Origin: Ptiloglossa arizonensis
Taxonomy: Eukaryota; Arthropoda; Insecta; Hymenoptera; Colletidae
Length of the DNA stretch: 64,000 nt
NCBI RefSeq assembly: GCF_051014685.1
Contig: NW_027478385.1
Span: 4,588,001-4,652,000, forward strand
Direction: 5' to 3'
Numbering within the stretch: the first letter of the stretch is position 1; every line of letters starts with the position of its first letter. The notes under the pieces were generated by a model. That model was not told where the DNA came from. It saw nothing but the letters and a program-made list of their open reading frames with translations, and made no database searches. Shown in pieces: positions 39,336 to 52,304 of the stretch. The position numbers and the translations under genes were made by a program.

Positions 39336-39969
39336 AATTCCTGTTGCATCTCAAAGTAGAAACTCGCCCGATTACAATGGTGTGTGTACTTTTCCCCTAG
39401 GCCATTCCAGTTATTGGTTTCGAGTATCAGACTTGTAAAAATTTTGATGGTTTCTCAACCATTCCTTAACTTCAAACTCCCATATCTCGCGAACGGATTG
39501 ACGAACACGAGATATTCCCGTTGCATCTGAAAGTAGAAACTCGCCCGATTACAATGGTGTTTGTATTTTTGCCCTAGGCAATAGTAGTTATTGGTTTCGG
39601 GTATCAGACTTGCGAAAATTTTGATGGTTTCTCAACCATTCCTTAACTTCAAACTCCCATATCTCGCGAACGGATCGACGAACTCGAGAAATGCCAGTTG
39701 CATCTGGAAGCAGAAAGCCGCCCTTTACAATAGTATATGTATTTTTGCCCTAGGCAATAGTAGTTATTGGTTTCGAGTATCAGACTTGCGAAAATTTTGA
39801 TGGTTTCTCAACCATTCCCTAACTTCAAAATCCCATATCTCGCGAACGGATTGGCGAACTCGAGATATTCCTGTTGCATCTGAAAGTAGAAACGCGCCCG
39901 AATACTATGGTGTGCGTACTTTTCCCCTATGCCATTCCAGTTATTGGTTTCGAGTATCAGACTTGCGAA

Positions 39970-41693
39970 AATTTTGATGGTTTCTCAACCATTCCTTAAC
40001 TTCAAACTCCCATATCTCGCGAACGGATTGACGAACACGAGATATTCCTGTTGGATCTGAAAGCAGAAAGTCGTCCGATTACAACGGTATATGTATTTTT
40101 GCCCTAGGCAATAGTAGTTATTGGTTTCGGGTATCAGACTTGGGAAAATTTTGATGGTTTCTCAACCATTCCTTAACTTCAAACTCCCATATCTCGCGAA
40201 CGGATTGGCGAACTCGAGATATTCCTGTTGCATCTGAAAGTAGAAACTCGCCCGATTACAATGGTGTGTGTATTTTTGCCCTAGGCCATTCCAGTTATTG
40301 GTTTCGAGTATCAGACTTGCGAAAATTTTGATGGTTTCTCAACCATTCCTTAACTTCAAACTCCCATATCTCGCGAACGGATTGACGAACACGAGATATT
40401 CCTGTTGGATCTGAAAGCAGAAAGTCGTCCGATTACAACGGTATATGTATTTTTGCCCTAGGCAATAGTAGTTATTGGTTTCGGGTATCAGACTTGGGAA
40501 AATTTTGATGGTTTCTCAACCATTCCTTAACTTCAAACTCCCATATCTCGCGAACGGATTGGCGAACTCGAGATATTCCTGTTGCATCTGAAAGTAGAAA
40601 CGCGCCCGAATACTATGGTGTGCGTACTTTTCCCCTATGCCATTCCAGTTATTGGTTTCGAGTATCAGACTTGCGAAAATTTTGATGGTTTCTCAACCGT
40701 TCGTTAACTTCAAACTCCCATATCTCACGAACGGATTGACGAACTCGAGAAATTCCTGTTGCATCTGAAAGTAGAAACTCGCCCGATTACAATGGTGTGT
40801 GTATTTTTGCCCTAGGCCATTCCAGTTATTGGTTTCGAGTATCAGACTTGCGAAAATTTTGATGGTTTCTCAACCATTCCTTAACTTCAAACTCCCATAT
40901 CTCGCGAACGGATTGACGAACACGAGATATTCCTGTTGGATCTGAAAGCAGAAAGTCGTCCGATTACAACGGTATATGTATTTTTGCCCTAGGCAATAGT
41001 AGTTATTGGTTTCGGGTATCAGACTTGGGAAAATTTTGATGGTTTCTCAACCATTCCTTAACTTCAAACTCCCATATCTCGCGAACGGATTGGCGAACTC
41101 GAGATATTCCTGTTGCATCTGAAAGTAGAAACGCGCCCGAATACTATGGTGTGCGTACTTTTCCCTAGGCAATAGTAGTTATTGGTTTCGAGTATCAGAA
41201 TAGCGAAAATTTTGATGGTTTCTCAACGATTCCTTAACTTCGAACTCCCATATCTCACGAACGGATTGACGAACTCGAGAAATTCCTGTTGCATCTGAAA
41301 GTAGAAACTCGCCCGATTACAATGGTGTGTGTATTTTTGCCCTCGGCCATTCCAGTTATTGGTTTCGAGTATCAGACTTGCGAAAATTTTGATGGTTTCT
41401 CAACAATTCCTTAACTTCAAACTCCCATATCTCGCGAACGGATTGACGAACACGAGATATTCCTGTTGGATCTGAAAGCAGAAAGTCGTCCGATTACAAC
41501 GGTATATGTATTTTTGCTCTAGGCAATAGTAGTTATTGGTTTCGGGTATCAGACTTGCGAAAATTTTGATGGTTTCTCAACCATTCCTTAACTTCAAACT
41601 CCCATATCTCGCGAACGGATTGACGAACACGAGATACTCCTGTTGCATCTGAAAGTAGAAACTCGCCCGATTACAATGGTGTGTGTATTTTTG
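39970..41693 (+). repeat. Array block A3, rearranged start of A
   Basis: This corresponds to about 894-2,440 in A1, with subtypes in a different order and one extra monomer overall (offset 39,075 before, 39,252 at the marker agacttgcgaagat, 2,476/41,728). The ccgttcgttaac subtype is missing at the first two expected places and returns near 40,700. Right of about 41,800 the sequence no longer follows A1: A1 continues with ttccggttgc, here it is ttaccgttgc. Confidence 0.8.
40136..40312 (+). repeat. Chimeric monomer with internal crossover
   Basis: The left half matches the cttggg/ttggcg/gagatattcc subtype (as at 1,238), whose right half is normally acgcgcccgaatac followed by cccctatgcc. Here the right half instead is actcgcccgattacaatgg with gtgtatttttgccctaggcc, as in the ccgttcg subtype that normally follows (1,415). 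The switch falls within the shared tract between gatattcc and gaaac, about 40,222-40,246. The result equals loss of one monomer by crossover. Confidence 0.8.
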
Positions 41694-43285
41694 CCCTAGG
41701 CAATAGTAGTTATTGGTTTCGAGTATCAGACTTGCGAAGATTTTGATGGTTTCTCAACCATTCCTTAACTTCAAACTCCCATATCTCGCGAACGGATTGA
41801 CGAACTCGAGAAATTACCGTTGCATCTGCAAATAGAAACTCGCCCGATTACAATGGTGTGTGTACTTTTCCCCTAGGCCCTTCCAGTTATTGGTTTCGTG
41901 TATCAGACTTGCGAAAATTTTGGTGGTTTCTCAACCATTCCTTAAAATCAAACCCCCATATCTCGCGAACGGATTGCCAATCACGAGAAGTTCCTGTTGG
42001 ATCAGAAAGCAGAAAGACGTCCGATTACAACGGTATATGTATTTTTGCCCTAGGTAATAGTAGTTATTGGTTTCGAGTATCAGACTTGCGAAAATTTTGA
42101 TGGTTTCTCATACATTCCTTAACTTCAAACTCCCATATCTCGCGAACGGATTGACGAACTCGAGAAATTCCTGTTGCATCTGAAAGTAGAAACTCGCCCG
42201 ATTACAATGGTGTGTGTACTTTTCCCCCAGGGCCATTCCAGTTATTGGTTTCGAGTATCAGACTTGCGAAAATTTTGATGGTTTCTCAACCATTCCTTAA
42301 CTTCAAACTCCCATATCTCGCGAACGGATTGACGAACTCTAGAAATTCCAGTTGCATCTGAAAGCAGAAAGTCGTCCGATTACAACGGTATATGTATTTT
42401 TGCCCTAGGCAATAGTAGTTATTGGTTTCGAGTATCAGACTTGCGAAGATTTTGATGGTTTCTCAACCATTCCTTAACTTCAAACTCCCATATCTCGCGA
42501 ACGGATTGACGAACTCGAGAAATTCCCGTTGCATCTGAAAATAGAAACTCGCCCGATTACAATGGTGTGTGTACCTTTCCCCTAGGTCATTCCAGTTATT
42601 GGTTTCGAGTATCAGACTTGCGAAAATTTTGATGGTTTCTCAACCATTCCTTAACTTCAAACTCCCATATCTCGCGAACGGATTGACGAACACGAGATAC
42701 TCCTGTTGCATCTGAAAGTAGAAACGCGCCGGAATACTATGGTGTGCGTACTTTTCCCTAGGCAATAGTAGTTATTGGTTTCGAGTATCAGAATAGCGAA
42801 AATTTTGACGGTTTCTCAACGATTCCTTAACTTCAAACACCCATATCTCACGAACGGATTGACGAACTCGAGAAATTCCTGTTCCATCTGAAAGTAGAAA
42901 CTCGCCCGATTACAATGGTGTGTGTATTTTTGCCCTAGGCCATTCCAGTTATTGGTTTCGAGTATCAGACTTGCGAAAATTTTGATGGTTTCTTAACCAT
43001 TCCTTAACTTCAAACTCCCATATCTCGCGAACGGATTGACGAACACGAGATATTCCTGTTGGATCTGAAAGCAGAAAGTCGTCCGATTAGAACGGTATAT
43101 GTAATTTTGCCCTAGGCAATAGTAGTTATTGGTTTCGGGTATCAGACTTGCGAAAATTTTGATGGTTTCTCAACCATTCCTTAACTTCAAACTCCCATAT
43201 CTCGCGAACGGATTGGCGAACTCGAGATATTCCTGTTGCATCTGAAAGTAGAAACGCGCCCGAATACTATGGTGTGCGTACTTTT
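41694..43285 (+). repeat. Block C 9-mer unit, first copy (1,592 bp)
   Basis: A nine-monomer unit. It starts at ccctaggcaatagtag (41,694) and restarts at 43,286. It includes the gaagattttgatgg copy, a ttaccgttgcatctg copy, the unusual ccttaaaatcaaaccccc copy with gattgccaatcacgag, a tctcatacattcc copy and a gtatatgtaattttg copy. Private bases in this first copy include gcatctgcaaat (near 41,825), ttttggtgg (near 41,919) and cccccagggcc (near 42,225). Confidence 0.9.
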
Positions 43286-45052
43286 CCCTAGGCAATAGTA
43301 GTTATTGGTTTCGAGTATCAGACTTGCGAAGATTTTGATGGTTTCTCAACCATTCCTTAACTTCAAACTCCCATATCTCGCGAACGGATTGACGAACTCG
43401 AGAAATTACCGTTGCATCTGAAAATAGAAACTCGCCCGATTACAATGGTGTGTGTACTTTTCCCCTAGGCCCTTCCAGTTATTGGTTTCGTGTATCAGAC
43501 TTGCGAAAATTTTGATGGTTTCTCAACCATTCCTTAAAATCAAACCCCCATATCTCGCGAACGGATTGCCAATCACGAGAAGTTCCTGTTGGATCAGAAA
43601 GCAGAAAGACGTCCGATTACAACGGTATATGTATTTTTGCCCTAGGTAATAGTAGTTATTGGTTTCGAGTATCAGACTTGCGAAAATTTTGATGGTTTCT
43701 CATACATTCCTTAACTTCAAACTCCCATATCTCGCGAACGGATTGACGAACTCGAGAAATTCCTGTTGCATCTGAAAGTAGAAACTCGCCCGATTACAAT
43801 GGTGTGTGTACTTTTCCCCTAGGCCATTCCAGTTATTGGTTTCGAGTATCAGACTTGCGAAAATTTTGATGGTTTCTCAACCATTCCTTAACTTCAAACT
43901 CCCATATCTCGCGAACGGATTGACGAACTCTAGAAATTCCAGTTGCATCTGAAAGCAGAAAGTCGTCCGATTACAACGGTATATGTATTTTTGCCCTAGG
44001 CAATAGTAGTTATTGGTTTCGAGTATCAGACTTGCGAAGATTTTGATGGTTTCTCAACCATTCCTTAACTTCAAACTCCCATATCTCGCGAACGGATTGA
44101 CGAACTCGAGAAATTCCCGTTGCATCTGAAAATAGAAACTCGCCCGATTACAATGGTGTGTGTACCTTTCCCCTAGGTCATTCCAGTTATTGGTTTCGAG
44201 TATCAGACTTGCGAATATTTTGATGGTTTCTCAACCATTCCTTAACTTCAAACTCCCATATCTCGCGAACGGATTGACGAACACGAGATACTCCTGTTGC
44301 ATCTGAAAGTAGAAACGCGCCGGAATACTATGGTGTGCGTACTTTTCCCTAGGCAATAGTAGTTATTGGTTTCGAGTATCAGACTTGGGAAAATTTTGAT
44401 GGTTTCTCAACCATTCCTTAACTTCAAACTCCCATATCTCGCGAACGGATTGGCGAACTCGAGATATTCCTGTTGCATCTGAAAGTAGAAACGCGCCCGA
44501 ATACTATGGTGTGCGTACTTTTCCCTAGGCAATAGTAGTTATTGGTTTCGAGTATCAGAATAGCGAAAATTTTGACGGTTTCTCAACGATTCCTTAACTT
44601 CAAACACCCATATCTCACAAACGGATTGACGAACTCGAGAAATTCCTGTTCCATCTGAAAGTAGAAACTCGCCCGATTACAATGGTGTGTGTATTTTTGC
44701 CCTAGGCCATTCCAGTTATTGGTTTCGAGTATCAGACTTGCGAAAATTTTGATGGTTTCTTAACCATTCCTTAACTTCAAACTCCCATATCTCGCGAACG
44801 GATTGACGAACACGAGATATTCCTGTTGGATCTGAAAGCAGAAAGTCGTCCGATTACAACGGTATATGTAATTTTGCCCTAGGCAATAGTAGTTATTGGT
44901 TTCGGGTATCAGACTTGCGAAAATTTTGATGGTTTCTCAACCATTCCTTAACTTCAAACTCCCATATCTCGCGAACGGATTGGCGAACTCGAGATATTCC
45001 TGTTGCATCTGAAAGTAGAAACGCGCCCGAATACTATGGTGTGCGTACTTTT
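43286..45052 (+). repeat. Block C unit, second copy with one extra monomer (1,767 bp)
   Basis: A copy of the preceding 9-mer at offset 1,592 up to about 44,375, then at 1,767. The difference is one inserted monomer at about 44,380-44,556 (cttgggaaaattttgatgg ... ttggcg ... acgcgcccgaatac). Markers: cccttccagttattgg at 41,878 and 43,470; cagaatagcg at 42,789 and 44,556; gtatatgtaattttg near 43,095 and 44,862. Confidence 0.9.
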
Positions 45053-46735
45053 CCCTAGGCAATAGTAGTTATTGGTTTCGAGTATCAGAATAACGAAAAT
45101 TTTGATGGTTTCTCAACAATTCCTTAACTACAAACTCCCATATCTCACGAACGGATTGACGAACTCGAGAAATTCCTGTTGCATCTGAAAGTAGAAACTC
45201 GCCCGATTACAATGGTGTGTGTACTTTTCCCCTAGGCCATTCCAGTTATTGGTTTCGAGTATCAGACTTGCGAAAATTTTGATGGTTTCTCAACCATTCC
45301 TTAACTTCAAACTCCCATATCTCGCGAACGGATTGACGAACTCGAGAAATTCCAGTTGCATCTGGAAGCAGAAAGTCGCCCTTTACAACAGTATGTGTAT
45401 TTTTGCCCTAGGCAATAGTAGTTATTGATTTCGAGTATCAGACTTGCGAAAATTTTGATGGTATCTCAACGATTCCTTAACTTCAAACTCCCATATCTCA
45501 CGAACGGATTGACGAACTCGAGAAATTCCTGTTGCATCTGAAAGTAGAAACGCGCCCGAATACTATGGTGTGCGTACTTTTCCCCTATGCCATTCCAGTT
45601 ATTGGTTTCGAGTATCAGACTTGCGAAAATTTTGATGGTTTCTCAACCGTTCGTTAACTTCAAACTCCCATATCTCACGAACGGATTGACGAACTCGAGA
45701 AATTCCTGTTGCATCTGAAAGTAGAAACTCGCCCGATTACAATGGTGTGTGTATTTTTGCCCTAGGCCATTCCAGTTATTGGTTTCGAGTATCAGACTTG
45801 CGAAAATTTTGATGGTTTCTCAACCATTCCTTAACTTCAAACTCCCATATCTCGCGAACGGATTGACGAACACGAGATATTCCTGTTGGATCTGAAAGCA
45901 GAAAGTCGTCCGATTACAACGGTATATGTATTTTTGCCCTAGGCAATAGTAGTTATTGGTTTCGGGTATCAGACTTGGGAAAATTTTGATGGTTTCTCAA
46001 CCATTCCTTAACTTCAAACTCCCATATCTCGCGAACGGATTGGCGAACTCGAGATATTCCTGTTGCATCTGAAAGTAGAAACGCGCCCGAATACTATGGT
46101 GTTCGTACTTTTCCCTAGGCAATAGTAGTTATTGGTTTCGAGTATCAGAATAGCGAAAATTTTGATGGTTTCTCAACGATTCCTTAACTTCAAACTCCCA
46201 TATCTCACGAACGGATTGACGAACTCGAGAAATTCCTGTTGCATCTGAAAGTAGAAACTCGCCCGATTACAATGGTGTGTGTATTTTTGCCCTCGGCCAT
46301 TCCAGTTATTGGTTTCGAGTATCAGACTTGCGAAAATTTTGATGGTTTCTCAACCATTCCTTAACTTCAAACTCCCATATCTCGCGAACGGATTGACGAA
46401 CTCGAGAAATTCCAGTTGCATCTGGAAGCAGAAAGTCGCCCTTTACAACAGTATGTGTATTTTTGCCCTAGGCAATAGTAGTTATTGATTTCGAGTATCA
46501 GACTTGCGAAAATTTTGATGGTATCTCAACGATTCCTTAACTTCAAACTCCCATATCTCACGAACGGATTGACGAACTCGAGAAATTCCTGTTGCATCTG
46601 AAAGTAGAAACGCGCCCGAATACTATGGTGTGCGTACTTTTCCCCTATGCCATTCCAGTTATTGGTTTCGAGTATCAGACTTGCGAAAATTTTGATGGTT
46701 TCTCAACCGTTCGTTAACTTCAAACTCCCATATCT
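44650..46735 (+). repeat. Block C 6-mer register (1,060 bp)
   Basis: From about 44,650 the sequence also matches itself at offset 1,060 (six monomers). The strongest pair is 45,219-45,670 with 46,279-46,730, which shares ccattccagttattgg, the cgccctttacaacag monomer, the ttattgatttcgag tail and gatggtatctcaacgatt. Left of 45,100 the match persists with scattered base changes, so this register is older or less homogenised than the 9-mer. It overlaps the right part of the 1,767-bp unit. Confidence 0.75.
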
Positions 46736-49550
46736 CGCGAACGGATTGACGAACTCGAGAAATTACCGTTGCATCTGAAAATAGAAACTCGCCCGATTAC
46801 AATGGTGTGTGTACTTTTCCCCTAGGCCATTCCAGTTATTGGTTTCGAGTATCAGACTTGCGAAAATTTTGATGGTTTCTCAACCATTCCTTAACTTCAA
46901 ACTCCCATATCTCGCGAACGGATTGACGAACACGAGATACTCCTGTTGCATCTGAAAGTAGAAACTCGCCCGATTACAATGGTGTGTGTATTTTTGCCCT
47001 AGGCAATAGTAGTTATTGGTTTCGAGTATCAGACTTGCGAAGATTTTGATGGTTTCTCAACCATTCCTTAACTTCAAACTCCCATATCTCGCGAACGGAT
47101 TGACGAACTCGAGAAATTACCGTTGCATCTGAAAATAGAAATTCGCCCGATTACAATGGTGTGTGTACTTTTCCCCTAGGCCCTTCCAGTTATTGGTTTC
47201 GTGTATCAGACTTGCGAAAATTTTGATGGTTTCTCAACCATTCCTTAAAATCAAACCCCCATATCTCGCGAACGGATTGCCAATCACGAGAAGTTCCTGT
47301 TGGATCTGAAAGCAGAAAGACGTCCGATTACAACGGTATATGTATTTTTGCCCTAGGCAATAGTAGTTATTGGTTTCGAGTATCAGACTTGCGAAAATTT
47401 TGATGGTTTCTCATCCATTCCTTAACTTCAAACTCCCATATCTCGCGAACGGATTGGCGAACTCGAGATATTCCTGTTGCATCTGAAAGTAGAAACGCGC
47501 CCGAATACGATGGTGTGCGAACAATTGCCCTAGGCAATAGTAGTTATTGGTTTCGAGTATCAGACTAGCGAAAATTTTGATGGTTTCTCAACGATTCCTT
47601 AACTTCAAACTCCCATATCTCGCGAACGGATTGACGAACACGAGATATTCCTGTTGCATCTGAAAGTAGAAACTCGCACGATTACAATGGTGTGTGTATT
47701 TTTGCCCTAGGCAATAGTAGTTATTGGTTTCGAGTATCAGATTTGCGAAGATTTTGATGGTTTCTCAACCATTCCTTAACTTCAAACTCCCATATCTCGC
47801 GAACGGATTGACGAACTCGAGAAATTCCTGTTGCATCTGAAAGTAGAAACTCGCCCGATTACAATGGTGTGTGTACTTTTCCCCTAGGCCATTCCAGTTA
47901 TTGGTTTCGAGTATCAGACTTGCGAAAATTTTCATGGTTTCTCAACCATTCCTTAACTTCAAACTCCCATATCTCGCGAACGGATTGACGAACTCTAGAA
48001 ATTCCAGTTGCATCTGAAAGCAGAAAGTCGTCCGATTACAACGGTATATGTATTTTTGCCCTAGGCAATAGTAGTTATTGGTTTCGAGTATCAGACTTGC
48101 GAAGATTTTGATGGCTTCTCAACCATTCCTTAACTTCAAACTCCCATATCTCGCGAACGGATTGACGAACTCGAGAAATTCCCGTTGCATCTGAAAATAG
48201 AAACTCGCCCGATTACAATGGTGTGTGTACTTTTCCCCTAGGTCATTCCAGTTATTGGTTTCGAGTATCAGACTTGCGAAGATTTTGATGGTTTCTCAAC
48301 CATTCCTTAACTTCAAACTCCCATATCTCGCGAACGGATTGACGAACTCGAGAAATTCCTGTTGCATCTGAAAGTAGAAACTCGCGCGATTACAATGGTG
48401 TGTGTACTTTTCCCCTAGGCCATTCCAGTTATTGGTTTCGAGTATCAGACTTGCGTAAATTTTGATGGTTTCTCAACCATTCCTTAAAATCAAACCCCCA
48501 TATCTCGCGAACGGATTGCCAAACACGAGAAGTTCCTGTTGGATCTGAAAGCAGAAAGTCGTCCGATTACAACGGTATATGTATTTTTGCCCTAGGCAAT
48601 AGTAGTTATTGGTTTCGAGTATCAGACTTGCGAAAATTTTGATGGTTTCTCATCCATTCCTTAACTTCAAACTCCCATATCTCGCGAACGGATTGGCGAA
48701 CTCGAGATATTCCTGTTGCATCTGAAAGTAGAAACGCGCCCGAACACGATGGTGTGCGTACTTTTGCCCTAGGCAATAGTAGTTTTTGATTTCGAGTATC
48801 AGACTTGCGAAAATTTTGATGGTTTCTCAACCATTCCTTAACTTCAAACTCCCATATCTCACGAACGGATTGACGAACTCGAGAAATTCCTGTTGCATCT
48901 GAAAGCAGAAACTCGCCCGATTACAATGGTGTGTGTTCTTTTCCCCTAGGCCATTCCAGTCATTCGTTTCTAGCATCAGACTTGCGAAAATTTTCATGGT
49001 TTCTCAACCATTCTTTAACTTCAAACTCCCATATCTCACGAACGGATTGACGAACTCGAGAAATTCCTGTTGCATCTGAAAGTAGAAACTCGCCCGATTA
49101 CAATGGTGTGTGTATTTTTGCCCTAGGCCATTCCAGTTATTGTTTTCGAGTATCAGACCTGCGAAAATGTTGATGGTTTCTCAACCATTCCTTAAAATCA
49201 AACCCCCATATCACGCGAACGGATTGACGAACACGAGATATTCCTGTTGCATCTGAAAGTAGAAACTCGCACGATTACAATGGTGTGTGTATTTTTGCCC
49301 TAGGCAATAGTAGTTATTGGTTTCGAGTATCAGATTTGCGAAAATTTTGATGGTTTCTCAACCATTCCTTAACTTCAAACTCCCATATCTCACGAACGGA
49401 TTGACGAACTCGAGAAATTCCTGTTGCATCTGAAAGTAGAAACTCGCCCGATTACAATGGTGTGTGTACTTTTCCCCTAGGCCATTCCAGTTATTGGTTT
49501 CGAGTATCAGACTTGCGAAAATTTTGATGGTTTCTCAACCATTCCTTAAC
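46736..49550 (+). repeat. Block C, mosaic monomers without a clear long unit
   Basis: About 16 monomers combining C subtypes in new orders. The ttaccgttgc / cccttccag / ccttaaaatcaaaccccc series seen at 41,800 and 43,392 recurs at about 47,110-47,300, and the ccttaaaatcaaaccccc subtype again near 48,480 and 49,190. B-like copies with gaacacgagatatt and actcgcacgatt appear near 47,640 and 49,230. A single copy near 48,960 has the ttcgtttctagcatcag tail otherwise common in block A. I found no period longer than the monomer that covers the stretch. Confidence 0.75.
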
Positions 49551-50951
49551 TTCCAACTCCCATATCTCGCGAACGGATTGACGCACTCGAGAAATTCCTG
49601 TTGCATGTGGAAGTAGAAACTCGCCCGATTACAACGGTATGTGTATTTTTCCCCTAGGCCTTTGTAGTTATTGGTTTCGAGTATCAGACTTGCGAAAATT
49701 TTGATGGTTTCTCAGCCATTCCTTAATTTCAAACTTCCATTTCTCGCGAACGGATTGACGAACTCGAGAAATTGCTGTTGCATCTGAAAGTAGAAACTCG
49801 CCCGATTACAATGGTATGTGTACTTTTCCCCTAGGCCATTCCACTTATTGGTTTCGAGTATCAGACTTGCGAAAATTTTGATGGTTTCTCAACCATTCCT
49901 TAACTTCACACTTCCATATCTTGCGAACGGATTGACGAACTCGAGAATTTCCTATTGCATCTGAAAGCAGAAACTGGCCCGATTACAACGGTATGTATAT
50001 TTTTCCCCTAGGCCATTGTTGTTATTGGTTTGGAGTATCAGACTTGCGAAAATTTTGATGGTTTCTCAACCATTCCTTAACTTCAAACTCCCATATCTCG
50101 CGAACGGATTGACGAACTCGAGAAATTCCCGTTGCATCTGAATATAGAAACTCGCCCGATTACAATGGTGTGTGTACTTTTCCCCTAGGTCATTCCAGTT
50201 ATTGGTTTCGAGTATCAGACTTGCGAAGATTTTGATGGTTTCTCAACCATTCCTTAACTTCAAACTCCCATATCTCGCGATCGGATTGACGAACTAGAGA
50301 AATTCCTGTTGCATGTGGAAGTAGAAACTCGCCCGATTACAACGGTATGTGTATTTTTGCCCTAGGCTATAGTAGTTATTGGTTTCGAGTATCAGACTTG
50401 CGAAAATTTTGATGGCTTCTCAACCATTCCTTAACTTCCAACTCCCATATCTCGCGAACGGATTGACGCACTCGAGAAATTCCTGTTGCATGTGGAAGTA
50501 GAAACTCGCCCGATTACAACGGTATGTGTATTTTTCCCCTAGGCCTTTGTAGTTATTGGTTTCGAGTATCAGACTTGCGAAAATTTTGATGGTTTCTCAG
50601 CCATTCCTTAATTTCAAACTTCCATTTCTCGCGAACGGATTGACGAACTCGAGAAATTGCTGTTGCATCTGAAAGTAGAAACTCGCCCGATTACAATGGT
50701 ATGTGTACTTTTCCCCTAGGCCATTCCACTTATTGGTTTCGAGTATCAGACTTGCGAAAATTTTGATGGTTTCTCAACCATTCCTTAACTTCACACTTCC
50801 ATATCTTGCGAACGGATTGACGAACTCGAGAATTTCCTATTGCATCTGAAAGCAGAAACTGGCCCGATTACAACGGTATGTATATTTTTCCCCTAGGCCA
50901 TTGTTGATATTGGTTTGGAGTATCAGACTTGCGAAAATTTTGATGGTTTCT
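49551..50951 (+). repeat. 5-mer offset duplication (885 bp) in D
   Basis: Bases 49,551-50,066 recur at 50,436-50,951, an offset of 885 bp (five monomers). Shared markers are ttccaactccc with gacgcactcgag and gcatgtggaag, then ctcagccattccttaatttc, then ttcacacttccatatcttgcg, then ttggtttggagtatcag. One noticed difference is ttgttgttattgg (near 50,015) against ttgttgatattgg (near 50,900). Only about three of the five monomers are copied. Confidence 0.8.
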
Positions 50952-51065
50952 CAGCCATTCCTTAATTTCAAACTTCCATTTCTCGCGAACGGATTGACGA
51001 ACTCGAGAAATTGCTGTTGCATCTGAAAGTAGAAACTCGCCTGATTACAATGGTATGTGTACTTT

Positions 51066-52304
51066 TCCCCGAGGCATTTGTAGTTATTGGTTTCGAGTAT
51101 CAGACTTGCCAAAAATTTTGATGGCTTCTCAACCATTCCTTAACTTCAAACTCCCATATCTCGCGAACGGATTGTCGAACTCGAGAAAGTCCTGTTGCAT
51201 CTGAAAGTAGAAACTCGCCCGATTACAATGATATGTGTACTTTCCCCTAGTCCATTCCAGTTATTGGTTTCGAGTGTCAGACTTGCGAAAATTTTGATGG
51301 TTTCTCAACCATTCCTTAACTTCAAACTCCCATATCTCGCGAACGGATTGACGCACTCGAGAAATTCCTGTTCTATCGGAAAGCAGAAACTCGCCCGAAT
51401 ACAATGGTGTGTGTACTTTTCCCCTAGGCCATTCCAGTTATTGGTTTCGAGTATCAGACCAGCGAAAATTTTGATGGTTTCTCAACCATTCCTTAACTTC
51501 AAACTCTCATATCTCGCGAACGGATTGACGAACTCGAGAAATTCCTGTTGCATGTGGAAGTAGAAACTCGCCCGATTACAACGGTATGTGTATTTTTCCC
51601 CTAGGCCTTTGTAGTTATTGTTTTCGAGTATCAGACTTGCGAAAATTTTGATGGTTTCTCAGCCATTCCTTAATTTCAAACTTCCATTTCTCGCGAACGG
51701 ATTGACGAACTCGAGAAATTGCTGTTGCATCTGAAAGTAGAAACTCGCCTGATTACAATGGTATGTGTACTTTTCCCCTAGGCCATTCCACTTATTGGTT
51801 TCGAGTATCAGACTTGCGAAAATTTTGATGGTTTCTCAACCATTCCTTAACTTCACACTTCCATATCTTGCGAACGGATTGACGAACTCGAGAATTTCCT
51901 ATTGCATCTGAAAGCAGAAACTGGCCCGATTACAACGGTATGTATATTTTTCCCCTAGGCCATTGTTGTTATTGGTTTGGAGTATCAGACTTGCGAAAAT
52001 TTTGATGGTTTCTCAACCATTCCTTAACTTCAAACTCCCATTTCTCGCGAACGGATTGACGAACTGGAGAAGTTCCTTTTGTATCTGAAAGTAGAAACTC
52101 GACGGATTACAATGGTGTGTGTAGTTTACCCCTCGGCCATTGTAGTTATTGGTTTCGAGTATCAGACTTGCGAAAATTTTGATGGTTTCTCAACCATTCC
52201 TTAACTTCCAACTCTCATATCTCGCGAACGCATTGACGAACTCGTGAAATCCCTGTTGTATCTGAAAGTAGAATCTCGCCCGATTACAATGGTATGTGTA
52301 TCTT
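51066..52304 (+). repeat. 7-mer unit in D (1,239 bp), first copy
   Basis: It starts at ccccgaggcatttg (51,067), which recurs at 52,306. The unit holds the ttgccaaaaattttgatgg copy with one extra a (near 51,108; 52,347), the gattgtcgaactcgag copy, the gttctatcggaaagc copy and a gcatgtggaag copy. Identity with the next unit is close to about 51,830 / 53,069, with base changes such as attgttttcg against attggtttcg, and is lost in the last two to three monomers. Confidence 0.85.

Larger units (their letters stand above)
33607..39969 (+). repeat. Array block B3, expanded copy of B
   Basis: Third copy of B. It is entered at offset 20,509 from B1, changes to 21,039 after about 34,740 (three extra monomers), and to 22,277 after the 7-mer duplication at 36,860-39,335. 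Noticed base differences from B1/B2: tttcgagtatc near 35,000 for tttccagtatc, gatattcctattgc near 37,215 for gatattactattgc, cagacttagaaa near 36,421 for cagaattagaaa, and gaactcgtgat near 37,912 for gaactcgagat. B3 is therefore slightly more distant from B1 and B2 than those two are from each other. Confidence 0.85.
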
